IMG/VR virus record: IMGVR_UViG_3300037487_000506
Location: 1 to 45,803 of that record
Source: a virus
Length of the DNA: 45,803 nt
Reading direction: 5' to 3' (one strand)
Within the stretch, counting starts at the first letter, position 1. Each line of letters starts with the position of its first letter. The notes beneath the pieces are model-generated. The model saw only the letters and a program-made list of their open reading frames with translations. It made no database searches and had not been told where the DNA came from. The position numbers and the translations under genes were made by a program. Shown here in pieces: positions 34,883 through 43,896 of this stretch.

Positions 34883-35824
34883 TTAAGTTTGTTTTTCAGA
34901 ATTAGTCAAACCATTTTCTATTGCATCATACGATGATTGTGGTTTTGCTTGAACAAATTCTGGAATTGCTTGTTTTGCAGTATCCCACAATATTCTAAAT
35001 GATTTTGGATGTGTTGGGAGTTCTCTTGATCTATATATTTCCCTTAATCCTCTTCGTGTATCTGGTGAAAAATTTTGAAATCTTTCATCATCTGGTATAG
35101 ATTTTTGTTGTTCCATGAAATCATCAAGAGTTTCTGGAGTAAATCTTTTTCCATATAAATAAAACGCTTCTCTTTGAATTTTCCCAAGCTGGTTGGAAAG
35201 CTCGTCTGGCTTTGCCATATGCGTAGATGTTAATCCTATAAAATCTTGAGACTTAACATTTGTAGGATGATGTCCAACCTCATGTTCAACTGTCCCAATA
35301 AAGTCAGATATTGGATTTTGAAACTTTTCTTCAATGTCTTTTTTTGTAAAAACATTTTTATCAATAAATTTTTGGAATCCTTCTTGTTGTTCTGGATTTA
35401 CAGATTGCGACATTTCAAGAAGTTTCCCAGCCGAAAACAATTGTTCGTTTGGATGTGAAATGTGCGCTAATTTATTTGTTGGATCATAATAAGAACGAGG
35501 ATTTTTGCTTGAAGAAACAGGAATTTTTTCTCCTATTTTTTCATAATTCATCTCAACAACTGGAAACATTTCTTTAACTAAATACCTTTTCAAAGAAGCA
35601 TCTTTTGCTGCTTCAATTTCAGATTTTAGCGTTTCTTCTCCTCCATAATATGGAGCAATTATTTCTTCCAAAGATATGTTTTGCTGACCAGTTGTAAGCA
35701 AATCTTTATATGGTTTCAACAATTGTGGATTTTCATGCAATGGAGCATCACCCAATGCTTGTGGAGTTTTCTTTTCTGTTGCCCAATTTCCTTTCGGAGT
35801 TTCCGCTGTATTTGCTCCACCCAT
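34883..35824 (-). CDS. HExxH metallopeptidase-like protein, 313 aa
   Basis: VEHEVGHHP places the zinc-metallopeptidase core HExxH at H181, E182, H185; E208 (PDELSNQ) is a candidate third ligand. The start MGGANTAETPKG is the same as in the 88-residue neighbour. The amino half has helical charged sequence without a signal peptide. It lies between portal and scaffold, where many phages encode a prohead maturation protease. Known maturation proteases are serine-type, so a metallopeptidase here would be unusual. The motif is clear, but activity and role are not. Confidence 0.6.
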   Translation of the reverse strand: MGGANTAETPKGNWATEKKTPQALGDAPLHENPQLLKPYKDLLTTGQQNISLEEIIAPYYGGEETLKSEIEAAKDASLKRYLVKEMFPVVEMNYEKIGEKIPVSSSKNPRSYYDPTNKLAHISHPNEQLFSAGKLLEMSQSVNPEQQEGFQKFIDKNVFTKKDIEEKFQNPISDFIGTVEHEVGHHPTNVKSQDFIGLTSTHMAKPDELSNQLGKIQREAFYLYGKRFTPETLDDFMEQQKSIPDDERFQNFSPDTRRGLREIYRSRELPTHPKSFRILWDTAKQAIPEFVQAKPQSSYDAIENGLTNSEKQT

Positions 35825-35828
35825 AATC

Positions 35829-38249
35829 TTATCCTGCCGTTGGAGGTTTAGGAGGATTGGCTACATCGTTAACCATTCCAAATTGCGTTGGTATTTCTTC
35901 TGATGCCTTGCCAACTTCGCGGGATTGACCAAGTGCAACTCGACCAGTCCTTGCTCCGGGCATTGGCATTCCTCCTCCTGCTGCTGGCATCAAATCTTCT
36001 GGGAATGGAGTTCCATGTCCTGCGGTAAGATGCTCAAATGCTTGTTGTGCGGCAGACTTAAACTCGGAAAGTTGTTTTGCATCCATCCCTTTAGCTTCTG
36101 CTTGACCAATATGCCCCATGAAATGCTCCAATGCTTTGTTCAGCGGTTGAACCATCTCTGGAGGTAGAGAGCCTGCTGGTGCGCCTTCTATGAGCGGCAT
36201 GAGCTTTTGTGCCATGACATTCAAATGGATCATGTCGTTATCGCGTGGAGATACGGGAACTTCTTGTCCTGCGATAATGCTTTGAAGTTCGATAATCTGT
36301 TGACGGGTTGCTTCAATAGCAAGCGATTCAACTTGATCTTTTGGAAGAATGACTGAATTCGCAATACTCTCACCAAGTTTCCGACTCCAATCCAACTTGA
36401 GCAATTCGTCTTGGTTAACATTAGGATTGCCGGTATAACGCTGAATCATCATGTCAAGAATCTGATCGTTCTGTGCCTGTGTATCTGGCAACAACTCTTC
36501 AGCAGGACTATATGCCATAAGAAGGATATCCGAAGGAGGAAGATTGCGTTCAAGCATATTCAAAACGCAAGAAATAGCATCCTCATCCAAATGATCTGGA
36601 ACTTGGAATGGAACCATAAATGATGGCAACTCCATTACACTACGATCAAACGCTTCAACAACATCTGCCCTTGCCCAAACAGCATTAGGAACCATCTGGC
36701 GAGCAATATCCAATTTGGTCTTCAATTCCGCAGCAGCCCTAATATGCTCTGGATGGCAAATGCCTCGTTGCATACGCTCAACTGCCCTACTGAATTGCTT
36801 GGTAAAGCGCATCAAGATTCCTTCGCGGATTTGATTCTCAATAGCGGCAACCCTATTAATTTCAGAAGCAGTTACTTTTTGATCACGCATTCCCAATGCA
36901 GAACTTGGAAGAAATGTTCCAATCTGAATTTCAGCAAGACCAGAAACAAACCGATCCAGATTGATAAAATCTTGGATGTTTGCTGGCATATTCTGTGGAA
37001 TCACTTCATATCCTTCCGCGATATAGGCAACAGGATGATGGACAGTTAACGGAATTGCTCCAGCCTTTGCATTTGGCCCTTTTTTGAGCAACAACATTCC
37101 GTTGAGATAAGAATTGTCCACAACAAGGTTTCGAGCCTTCTCAACAGCAATGTGCGTGTTATACAAATCGCGTCCTGCTCCACGGGAACTCATTAATGCG
37201 CCACTGCCAATCTCAACGCTAAACAATGCAATACACTCACTCATTTTGCTGTAACGATCAAGTTGTGTGCAAATCTCATCACCACTTTTATCGTCAAACA
37301 AAAACCTGCTAATTTTGCCGTGAGGTTCACGAACAAGCAATTCACCAAGCTCTACATACTTTGCATCGTTTTCGTATGATGCGCCATATGATCCTTCACG
37401 AATCCAGTCTTCGTATCGACGAGCATCGTCATCAGCGTCAAGTGTGCGTCCAACAGGGATAGCGTTGTTGATTGATTTAACAAGATTTTTAATATGCCAT
37501 CCTGCCATTGCTGACATTTGCGGGTCTTCAAGAATTGGAAGCAATTCAGCAATTTGATACCTGCGCTTCCTTGCCCAGATCGGTGTAGCTTCAGTTTCTT
37601 GAGGAGTCTCAATAGAAAAGAAAGTATAATCTTGACGAAGAAACTCTGGTTTCCAGTCACGCAAGTCATCCCAAGCTAAAGCACAAAACCCAAATGTAGT
37701 ATTTTCGTGAACAACTTGTGCTACGATATCATCGTGACCTCGCCATCCACGAATGCACTTGGTAATTTCCTCTCGAAAAATCTTGGTCTTGTTTTCAGCA
37801 TCAACTCCCTCAACAGGAAACTTTGTGTATGTCAATGTTGGAGCTTGCTCAATAACCTGTTTAAATGGAGGCTGAATGCGACTAACCATTGTGGACAAGA
37901 ATCCGGTAGGACGATTGCTCCTCCAGTTTTGTCCCATGCTCTCCAACTTCTTTGCGCTATATGGAGGCTCGTTGTTAAGTTTCTTCTGAATCAATTGATT
38001 CTTGCGATTCCTCTCAACATTCTGTTGTTTCAAACGACGATAAGCAGAATGTGCTTGCGCTGCATCTTTAAATGTGCGTCTAACCTCAAGCGTTTTTGGA
38101 TCAACAGTATCTCCATTACTTGTGGGAGATGGATCAACAACATTAAGATTAAGTGTCCTCGGTTTAGTCTGATTATCTGCAATGCGAGGGGCCTTGTTAG
38201 CGTAAGTGTCGGTAACAAGTGCGGGAAGCGGTTTTAAAACATCTGCCAT
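35829..38249 (-). CDS. Portal protein, 806 aa
   Basis: Size and place right after the terminase and Cys-rich gene, and sequence features such as YDAPITARARKRRYQIAELLP-like strands, a helical core (SRAVERMQRGICHPEHIRAA, about 500-520) and long helices rich in Gln/Glu in the last 200 residues, match podovirus portals. The carboxyl end is Gly/Pro-rich (MPAAGGGMPMPGARTG). Twelve copies would form the vertex ring for DNA entry. It is larger than T7 gp8 (536 residues), as in many uncultured podovirus-like phages. Starts after AAATAATTATG, three bases past the upstream stop. Confidence 0.75.
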   Translation of the reverse strand: MADVLKPLPALVTDTYANKAPRIADNQTKPRTLNLNVVDPSPTSNGDTVDPKTLEVRRTFKDAAQAHSAYRRLKQQNVERNRKNQLIQKKLNNEPPYSAKKLESMGQNWRSNRPTGFLSTMVSRIQPPFKQVIEQAPTLTYTKFPVEGVDAENKTKIFREEITKCIRGWRGHDDIVAQVVHENTTFGFCALAWDDLRDWKPEFLRQDYTFFSIETPQETEATPIWARKRRYQIAELLPILEDPQMSAMAGWHIKNLVKSINNAIPVGRTLDADDDARRYEDWIREGSYGASYENDAKYVELGELLVREPHGKISRFLFDDKSGDEICTQLDRYSKMSECIALFSVEIGSGALMSSRGAGRDLYNTHIAVEKARNLVVDNSYLNGMLLLKKGPNAKAGAIPLTVHHPVAYIAEGYEVIPQNMPANIQDFINLDRFVSGLAEIQIGTFLPSSALGMRDQKVTASEINRVAAIENQIREGILMRFTKQFSRAVERMQRGICHPEHIRAAAELKTKLDIARQMVPNAVWARADVVEAFDRSVMELPSFMVPFQVPDHLDEDAISCVLNMLERNLPPSDILLMAYSPAEELLPDTQAQNDQILDMMIQRYTGNPNVNQDELLKLDWSRKLGESIANSVILPKDQVESLAIEATRQQIIELQSIIAGQEVPVSPRDNDMIHLNVMAQKLMPLIEGAPAGSLPPEMVQPLNKALEHFMGHIGQAEAKGMDAKQLSEFKSAAQQAFEHLTAGHGTPFPEDLMPAAGGGMPMPGARTGRVALGQSREVGKASEEIPTQFGMVNDVANPPKPPTAG

Positions 38250-38251
38250 AA

Positions 38252-38833
38252 TTATTTATTATTCAGCCAGCAAAAATCTGGCAAATCATTTGATACTGAC
38301 AAATTGTCTTTGTCAAAAAAAATCGCACTACGATTATCGTGTCGAAGTGCTTTGCATCCACCTAAAACTGCTGAAGATTTTGTATCCCTTGCATTCCTAA
38401 TGCTGGCGCAAATACGATCAGTTGATGCAATACAGGACGAACAACCTCCGCGCCAATTAGCATTATTGGGACACTGCCGACAAATCTTTGCTCGCTCCTC
38501 TGCAAGTTCATCACTAACTAAATTAATTCTTTCCTTGGAATGAAGAATATTTTTTGCCCAAGTGGAAATGTCATTCATCAAGTCAGTAGTATTTGTTGGA
38601 GTATTAATACTCGTTATAACAACCATATCTACCCCATGACAGAAGTGCGGCCAATTCCCACAAATATAATTTGTTACATCTCCTTCAACATCACCAACTG
38701 GCAAATGATTTTCAGCACGATAGTTTGTAACATTTTGTAGTAGGTTTTTATAACTACTACCAGTAATATTTACATCACTTTCAATATAGTGAAATCCATG
38801 CGGAGGAATTATTCCTTCAATTGGTTTAGGCAT
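38252..38833 (-). CDS. Cys-rich protein between terminase and portal, 193 aa
   Basis: A zinc-ribbon-like cluster CRQCPNNANWRGGCSSC lies at about residues 118-134 with further cysteines (ICASIRN, GGCKALRH, DFCWLN) after it. The first 100 residues are a different part (PHGFHYIESDVNITGSSYKN). I recall similar Cys-rich proteins adjacent to terminases in unclassified phages, of unknown function. Binding of a metal is likely, of DNA possible. Two bases separate its ATG from the terminase stop. Confidence 0.6.
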   Translation of the reverse strand: MPKPIEGIIPPHGFHYIESDVNITGSSYKNLLQNVTNYRAENHLPVGDVEGDVTNYICGNWPHFCHGVDMVVITSINTPTNTTDLMNDISTWAKNILHSKERINLVSDELAEERAKICRQCPNNANWRGGCSSCIASTDRICASIRNARDTKSSAVLGGCKALRHDNRSAIFFDKDNLSVSNDLPDFCWLNNK

Positions 38834-38835
38834 AA

Positions 38836-40692
38836 TTATTCAGAAAAATCAATATATTCCATTTTTTCGATACCTTGCAAGGCTTTTGTTCGTTGCGGCA
38901 ACTCTGGTTTGGCATCATTCATAGTCGCAATTGCGCCTCCTCGTTGTCTCAAAAGAAATACAAGCAAGGAAAGCGAATCTAATGCATCTGGAGAATGTTG
39001 TCGTGTGCGCTTACAATAATCTCCCTTACTCTCAACACGAACCAAACCTTGGCCTTTTTGCTTGTATCGTCTTCCAGTTGCTTGTCGGACTAACTCCTCG
39101 CTACGAAACCCCGGAGAGATTTTTAGATATTCAAACTCCAAATATTTTGCTAAACCAAAAAGCAATTCAGTTACAACCCCAGAATAAAGTTGTGATGCTG
39201 GCAATGAGTCATCACCCAAGATATGTGTATCCGTAGCGGCGGTTGAGTAGTTAACACCCAATACATCGCCAAATAATGTAGATAACGAATCATGTATGCC
39301 TGCTCCATTGCCTGTTCGATCAACGCATACCCAGTTTGGAGCAATACGCATTTGCTTGCAAAATCTGACAATGTTTGCTGACTGCTCCAGAGTTGCTGCC
39401 TTTGGGAAAGGAATCTGTGAGTCAAGTTGTAAGACAACTTTGGATTTCTTGTAATCAACAAACTTGCCGCTCATTGGCGTATATCCATCAGACAGCCCAA
39501 ATCTGCCGTAAGAACAAATTACTTGGTCATTGCCCTCTAAAGCCAAATCGAACGCGCAGAGAGGCACTACAGGCCCAACAAAGCGGGTAACTCCCATAGC
39601 ATTATCCATCATGCTCGGAGTAATAATTGCCATCGATACACCTTCTTGCGGGAACCATCCCCTTGCCATTGTAAAATACTCGGCAGTTCTTCCTTTGGAT
39701 TCGTATGCTTGGTAGCCTTCATGCGTCTGAAGACCGGGGAACATTATCTTCTTCTGGATAACATTTTCGCATCTTGCCGCATCGAGCCGTAACACTTGCC
39801 ATCCATCTCGACTTTTCCACTCAAAATCATCCTCGCAGTCAATTGTTCCCCATCCCGCTGTTGGCTCACAACGCTTTCCAAATTCGCTTGTTCTATCCTT
39901 CGGGTTGCTTGCCGCAAATATTTTGATTCGGCCTTTTGCGCCTTCTGTATCAGCAGCAGACAATATGTTTTGAAGACCTTCCCATACTCCAGCAGGAACT
40001 TCTTCGGCTTCGTCCAACACAACATGGGTTCTGCTCATCCTTCCCCATTTTGGGTGGGATTTCCCACTTCTCGGACTTGGGTGGAATCCACGCAATGTTC
40101 CCGTTCCGCTATCACCTCTTGGAACAGCTACCAAGTGAATTCCGTTTTTTGAGTCATTATTTGCCTGTATACTTTTTACAAGTGTTTCACTTCCTTCAAA
40201 CTCTGGTCTAACTAATGCAGTTGTATAAAACTTTTTAATAGCCGCAAATACATTTCGTTGAGCGTGTTCAGCAGTAAGTGAAACAACCTTAATGCAAGTG
40301 TAGTGCGGGTCACGCATCCAATCCAACAAAAACCATGCCGCTGCACCAAATGTTTTTCCCATTGCGCCAGCACCTTGGATTAGCAACTTATCGTGATCAA
40401 ACAAACATCTCCATGTATTTTGACTGGACATTGGTCGCCAATCATAGACCTGTGGCCCCCATAAAATAGTAGCGGCAGCTTCAAACTGATCTGCATCCAA
40501 CAAACTCTGGACATAGTTTTGCACTATTTCTTTCGCTTTTGGTATATCCAATTCAATCTTTCCCTTCACAACTGAAGCATTGATAATAATATGCTTTGCC
40601 GCATACACAATTCCAACATCTTCGTCACGATCCGCTTCAGCACGGATTTCCTCTGCCAACTGAATTGTTTGATTGACAGATAAACTAATCAC
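38836..40692 (-). CDS. terL: Terminase large subunit, 618 aa
   Basis: Walker A GAGAMGKT at 107-114, Walker B VVLDEAEE at 224-231 (with catalytic Glu) and coupling sequence show the packaging ATPase. The RNase H-like nuclease half follows: a first acidic residue in LCAFDLALEGND, CVDRTGNGAGI in the middle and DALDSLSLLVFLL near the end. It would pump and cut the genome into heads through the portal. The start is GTG at 40692-40690, overlapping the upstream stop as GTGA. The Walker A is a GxGxMGKT variant. Confidence 0.95.
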   Translation of the reverse strand: MISLSVNQTIQLAEEIRAEADRDEDVGIVYAAKHIIINASVVKGKIELDIPKAKEIVQNYVQSLLDADQFEAAATILWGPQVYDWRPMSSQNTWRCLFDHDKLLIQGAGAMGKTFGAAAWFLLDWMRDPHYTCIKVVSLTAEHAQRNVFAAIKKFYTTALVRPEFEGSETLVKSIQANNDSKNGIHLVAVPRGDSGTGTLRGFHPSPRSGKSHPKWGRMSRTHVVLDEAEEVPAGVWEGLQNILSAADTEGAKGRIKIFAASNPKDRTSEFGKRCEPTAGWGTIDCEDDFEWKSRDGWQVLRLDAARCENVIQKKIMFPGLQTHEGYQAYESKGRTAEYFTMARGWFPQEGVSMAIITPSMMDNAMGVTRFVGPVVPLCAFDLALEGNDQVICSYGRFGLSDGYTPMSGKFVDYKKSKVVLQLDSQIPFPKAATLEQSANIVRFCKQMRIAPNWVCVDRTGNGAGIHDSLSTLFGDVLGVNYSTAATDTHILGDDSLPASQLYSGVVTELLFGLAKYLEFEYLKISPGFRSEELVRQATGRRYKQKGQGLVRVESKGDYCKRTRQHSPDALDSLSLLVFLLRQRGGAIATMNDAKPELPQRTKALQGIEKMEYIDFSE

Positions 40693-40970
40693 ACCAGTTC
40701 TGGAATATTACGATCACGCTTAAATTGAAGCAATACTTGCCATACCTTCTCAAGTGTGTGGTCACATCCATCAATGCGTTTTTTAATTACCTTCCCATCT
40801 TCTTCATATTCTTCTACTTGAAACTCCCGAAACTCCCCGGTATCATATCGCAACTTGCTTCTAATCTCGTTTTCCAAGTCGCTAATAACAAGAATAGCAT
40901 CAAGTCCCGCTAAAGCGTAGGCATGGTCATGTTGGTCTTCTGGTAGATTAAAAATAAGTTGAGCTTGCAT
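40689..40970 (-). CDS. Small hypothetical protein before the terminase large gene, 93 aa
   Basis: Mixed charged sequence (MQAQLIFNLPEDQHDHAYAL, then VEEYEEDGKVIKKRIDGCDH) with a central helix. Such proteins occur just before terminase genes in unrelated phages; I do not know the function. Translationally coupled to the terminase by a four-base overlap. A TATAAT box lies before its ATG on the minus strand. Confidence 0.55.
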   Translation of the reverse strand: MQAQLIFNLPEDQHDHAYALAGLDAILVISDLENEIRSKLRYDTGEFREFQVEEYEEDGKVIKKRIDGCDHTLEKVWQVLLQFKRDRNIPELV

Positions 40971-40999
40971 TTTTATATATTATAATTGTGTTTTATTTT

Positions 41000-41566
41000 T
41001 TAAATTTCGTTTTTGTCTAATACATTGTAATACGCATTACCATAACATCCAGATTCCGCAAGTCGAAGCGTATATCCCGCCTTGCCAATCCATTTATTTA
41101 ACTTTTCCCGTGTTAATTCAACAGGATGACCATTATGTGCAGGAATGTCAATCCACTCAAAGATGCGAAGTGTTTTTGCTGCGTTTAATGCGTTTTTAAT
41201 AATTAACTCTGGATCATCAGTATGCTGAAGGCAGTTGTAAATCCATGCTTCGTCAAACCCTGTTTCAGCGACATCCTCACCTCTTCGCACCGCATAATAT
41301 ATTTTCTTTGCGTCATACCTCTGATATGTCCATTGGGGATATTCCAACGGATCAACAACCAATGAACGATTACCAAGGTTAATTGTCTTGAGCAGCATAG
41401 ATGTAGGCCCACCCCCAATGTCAATGATCCTCGCTCCTGCGACATCAAACGAGTATCCAACCTGCTTCAATTTCATGTAGCGAGCGTAGACATAATGCTT
41501 CTGATCTTCGTCGAATGTATTGCAACAATCTCCCCAGTATTGCGATTCAAATGTGTAGTCACTCAT
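41000..41566 (-). CDS. SAM-dependent methyltransferase, 188 aa
   Basis: The motif IIDIGGGPTS (about 47-56) is the SAM-binding glycine loop, followed by SLVVDPLEYPQW and a later AWIYNCLQHTDDPE acidic motif of class I methyltransferases. Substrate unknown. Being next to a GT4 glycosyltransferase it may methylate a sugar, but DNA, RNA or protein cannot be ruled out. The ATG overlaps the upstream coiled-coil stop by eight bases. Confidence 0.7.
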   Translation of the reverse strand: MSDYTFESQYWGDCCNTFDEDQKHYVYARYMKLKQVGYSFDVAGARIIDIGGGPTSMLLKTINLGNRSLVVDPLEYPQWTYQRYDAKKIYYAVRRGEDVAETGFDEAWIYNCLQHTDDPELIIKNALNAAKTLRIFEWIDIPAHNGHPVELTREKLNKWIGKAGYTLRLAESGCYGNAYYNVLDKNEI

Positions 41567-41879
41567 ATTTCTTTTTCAACTTCTTGATTTCACGCTTTAG
41601 CATCATATTATCATCCATCAACCTCAATCCTTGTTCAGTAAGTTTTTCTACCATATCCTGCGCCTCATCGCGCTCTATGCAAACGCCAAGGTAGGCATCT
41701 ACCCGTTCGGAATCTGCGGCTAATAGCTGTTTAAGTTGATCTCGCTCGCGCTCAAGTTGGCGAGCAAAAATAACAGGAATGTAAACAGAACTTGATTCAT
41801 CACCACAAGTAGTTATTGAATCTTTGATTTTTACTCCCGAATATTTTTCTACTTCATCTATTTCTGGTGTATCACTCAT
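41559..41879 (-). CDS. Coiled-coil hypothetical protein, 106 aa
   Basis: The first 45 residues form a small domain (VKIKDSITTCGDESSSVYIP). From about 48 on, heptad-like helical sequence (ARQLERERDQLKQLLAADSE, then DNMMLKREIKKLKKKYE) indicates a coiled coil, and the end is very basic. It may act as a dimeric scaffold for its neighbours. Its upstream leader contains a near-perfect tandem repeat. Family unknown. Confidence 0.55.
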   Translation of the reverse strand: MSDTPEIDEVEKYSGVKIKDSITTCGDESSSVYIPVIFARQLERERDQLKQLLAADSERVDAYLGVCIERDEAQDMVEKLTEQGLRLMDDNMMLKREIKKLKKKYE

Positions 41880-41885
41880 ATTTTA

Positions 41886-41924
41886 TTTAGCGTATATTTA
41901 TTATATATTTGGTTTAGCGTATAT
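41886..41924 (-). repeat. Two 27-base tandem units with the shared core TTTAGCGTATAT
   Basis: TTTAGCGTATAT occurs at 41886-41897 and again at 41913-41924, 27 bases apart. On the minus strand each copy follows a TATAAT-like box, so two similar promoter or operator units precede the coiled-coil gene. AT-rich; function untested. Confidence 0.5.
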
Positions 41925-43042
41925 TATATATATGGATAAAACCTTGTCAGTGCGTCAATTCCATTGCCTTTGGCATACCATCCTTCACCAGTGTATACAT
42001 CAAGAATATCCTCGAAATACTTCTCATACATCGGGGCAACTTTTTCCAGTGTAAAATTCTCCCCAAACTTTCGGCAGTCATATGGATTAATGCAATCAAT
42101 GCTTTTAATAGCATCCACGAAGTCACCCATAGTGCGGCATCGATAACCAGTAATGCCGTGTAGGTTATTCTCGGCAAATGAACCCCAGTCAGTAGTTATT
42201 GTCGGTGTGCCAGAAAGCAAATTTTCAATCTGAACACCACCAAATGGCTCGATATACATCGATGGAAGAAAACTTGCTCTGGCGTTAGCCATCAATTTTT
42301 TTCGCGTTTTTACATCAGCATAGCCAACATATTCCACATGGTCTGGCAACTTATAACCTTCTTCCTTTTGTCCCGCTATCACAAGCTTCACTCCTGCGCG
42401 TTCTGTGGCCTGTATAGCTACATCAACACCTTTACCAGAGTAAACCCTACCAAGATACAAAAAGTAATCCTGCTTTTCACTCACAAAGTCGAAATCTTCA
42501 GCATCAAAATAGTTGGGAATAACAACATCATACCAATCTTGTTTGCATGAACCAACAGCAGATAGTCCATAATACGCATGGTAGATTGCATAGGATTCAA
42601 ATACCTTCCAACGCGCCCAGTGACCTCCTGCGTAGCCAATGCCCGGCTCAACGCATATCAAATCTGGGTGAGCATCACAAATTGGTCTTACTCCACTTCC
42701 CCAAAACGGCAGAATGAAATCATTCTTCTTCTTTCTTTTCCCTACCTCCTCAATTGCATTCTTAAAAAATGTCTGATAGGCATGATCTCCCATATCAAAT
42801 TTAAAGAATGTTTTCCTCCAGTCATGCGTTCCATAGCTTTTCTTGAAATCGTCGTTTGTTAAAACTGATACATTCTCTGAACATATCAAGTCGCTATCTT
42901 CATGCCCGTAGTGGATGACCTCATGGCCTCTTTCGGTCATCATCTTCCCGAATTTCACTACCTTTTGCGTATACGCACAGGCATTAAATTCTTTGCTTGT
43001 TACTGTATGCGGAAGCCCGATGCAGTGGTATCTGTGTTTCAT
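41924..43042 (-). CDS. GT4-family glycosyltransferase (GT-B fold), 372 aa
   Basis: GRVYSGKG at 198-205 opens the donor-binding domain; the GT4 signature E-x7-E lies at E265-E273 (EPFGGVQIE), with LLSGTPTITTDWGS following. The amino domain begins with the acceptor-side strand CIGLPHTVTS. The plan is that of retaining GT-B enzymes that build bacterial surface glycans, LPS or other glycoconjugates. Donor sugar unknown. It starts right after the 46-residue gene (TAAATG) and is followed by an AT-rich repeat; together with the methyltransferase it forms a second, smaller sugar-modification unit. Confidence 0.85.
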   Translation of the reverse strand: MKHRYHCIGLPHTVTSKEFNACAYTQKVVKFGKMMTERGHEVIHYGHEDSDLICSENVSVLTNDDFKKSYGTHDWRKTFFKFDMGDHAYQTFFKNAIEEVGKRKKKNDFILPFWGSGVRPICDAHPDLICVEPGIGYAGGHWARWKVFESYAIYHAYYGLSAVGSCKQDWYDVVIPNYFDAEDFDFVSEKQDYFLYLGRVYSGKGVDVAIQATERAGVKLVIAGQKEEGYKLPDHVEYVGYADVKTRKKLMANARASFLPSMYIEPFGGVQIENLLSGTPTITTDWGSFAENNLHGITGYRCRTMGDFVDAIKSIDCINPYDCRKFGENFTLEKVAPMYEKYFEDILDVYTGEGWYAKGNGIDALTRFYPYI

Positions 43043-43183
43043 TTATTTATTCTCTCTTGTTAGTATGCTGTAAATTTCTTCTGGAGATGCGCCAGAGTAA
43101 AACAATTCTTTCGCTTCTTCAATCGATTTTTCCAATTGCTTTACTCTCTCTCGCAACTTCTCAAGTTTTTCTGCGTCTGTCAT
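43043..43183 (-). CDS. Small coiled-coil peptide, 46 aa
   Basis: The frame runs from ATG 43183-43181, overlapping the deaminase stop as ATGA, to TAA 43045-43043, directly before the GT4 ATG. The peptide (MTDAEKLEKLRERVKQLEKS, then IEEAKELFYSGASPEEIY) is an amphipathic Glu/Lys/Leu-rich helix pair with a Gly-Ala-Ser turn and no hydrophobic signal. A natural-looking, tightly coupled small gene; function unknown. Confidence 0.65.
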   Translation of the reverse strand: MTDAEKLEKLRERVKQLEKSIEEAKELFYSGASPEEIYSILTRENK

Positions 43184-43569
43184 AGTCGAATCAATTCAAT
43201 GCCGAAATCCTTCGCAAGTTGCAATGTGCTATCGTCGCGTTCGTAAACATACCGATAAACAACTTTCCCGATTCCGTATCCTGCAATCATCTTGAAACAA
43301 TTGTTGCACGGGAGCGTTGTCGTTGCAATCAATCGGCATTCGTTCGGCTTCGCATACCTCAACGCATTTTGCTCGGCGTGGATTACATAGCTTCGCCTTT
43401 TCTCTCTGTTCGTCCAGTCTTCATCCATTCCAGACGGGAATCCATTGAATCCAATACCAGCAATCGTGTTGTCATGTCGCAACAATACTGCGCCAACCTG
43501 TAGCCATGGGTCTTTGCTCTTTAGCTTGGCAACTTCTGCCAGTTCAATGGCGTATTTTTCCCATGTCAT
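43180..43569 (-). CDS. Deoxycytidylate deaminase, 129 aa
   Basis: Zinc-binding signature HAE (H64-A-E66, in VIHAEQNAL) and PCNNC (P87-C88-x2-C91) place it in the cytidine/dCMP deaminase fold. Phage dCMP deaminases make dUMP from dCMP and so raise thymidylate supply for phage DNA. The amino end MTWEKYAIELAEVAKLKSKD is the usual opening helix. A blasticidin-deaminase-like or other deaminase substrate cannot be excluded. It fits the adjacent MazG-like gene. Confidence 0.85.
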   Translation of the reverse strand: MTWEKYAIELAEVAKLKSKDPWLQVGAVLLRHDNTIAGIGFNGFPSGMDEDWTNREKRRSYVIHAEQNALRYAKPNECRLIATTTLPCNNCFKMIAGYGIGKVVYRYVYERDDSTLQLAKDFGIELIRL

Positions 43570-43572
43570 AGT

Positions 43573-43896
43573 TCAAAGCTCATATGCCAGTTTAACTTCG
43601 CTTGGCAAATCATTATGAGGGAATCCTGCTCCCTCTTCCTGTTCCTTGTGGATTTTCTCTGTCTCAACTGCGGCCTTTAATTCTTCGCGTAGTGCGGCCA
43701 ATGCTCCATCGTAGCTGGTGCAAATGATTTCAATGTCGTTGTGAATGTAGCCATGATGCCGGACTATATATTTAGCAGGTGCGCCGTAACTCCATGTCGT
43801 TTCAATCATCCAATGACAATCTCGGTTTTTGTGATGATCTCCTGATATTAGCTTGTGATATTCGCTCGCCAGTTGTTGGATTTGTTTTGTCTTCAT
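43573..43896 (-). CDS. Hypothetical protein, 107 aa
   Basis: Mixed helical sequence starting MKTKQIQQLASEYHKLISG, with many His and charged residues (DHHKNRDCHWMIETTW, RHHGYIHND). No motif of known enzymes is clear. The start overlaps the upstream stop as ATGA. It belongs to the nucleotide and small-gene block upstream of the deaminase. Confidence 0.5.
   Translation of the reverse strand: MKTKQIQQLASEYHKLISGDHHKNRDCHWMIETTWSYGAPAKYIVRHHGYIHNDIEIICTSYDGALAALREELKAAVETEKIHKEQEEGAGFPHNDLPSEVKLAYEL

Noticed and set aside
34605-35824. N-myristoylation signal (MGxxxS/T) in the MGG proteins
   Set aside because: Several starts fit the eukaryotic consensus, but bacteria lack the transferase, and MGGKTR does not fit; I keep only the shared start as an observation.
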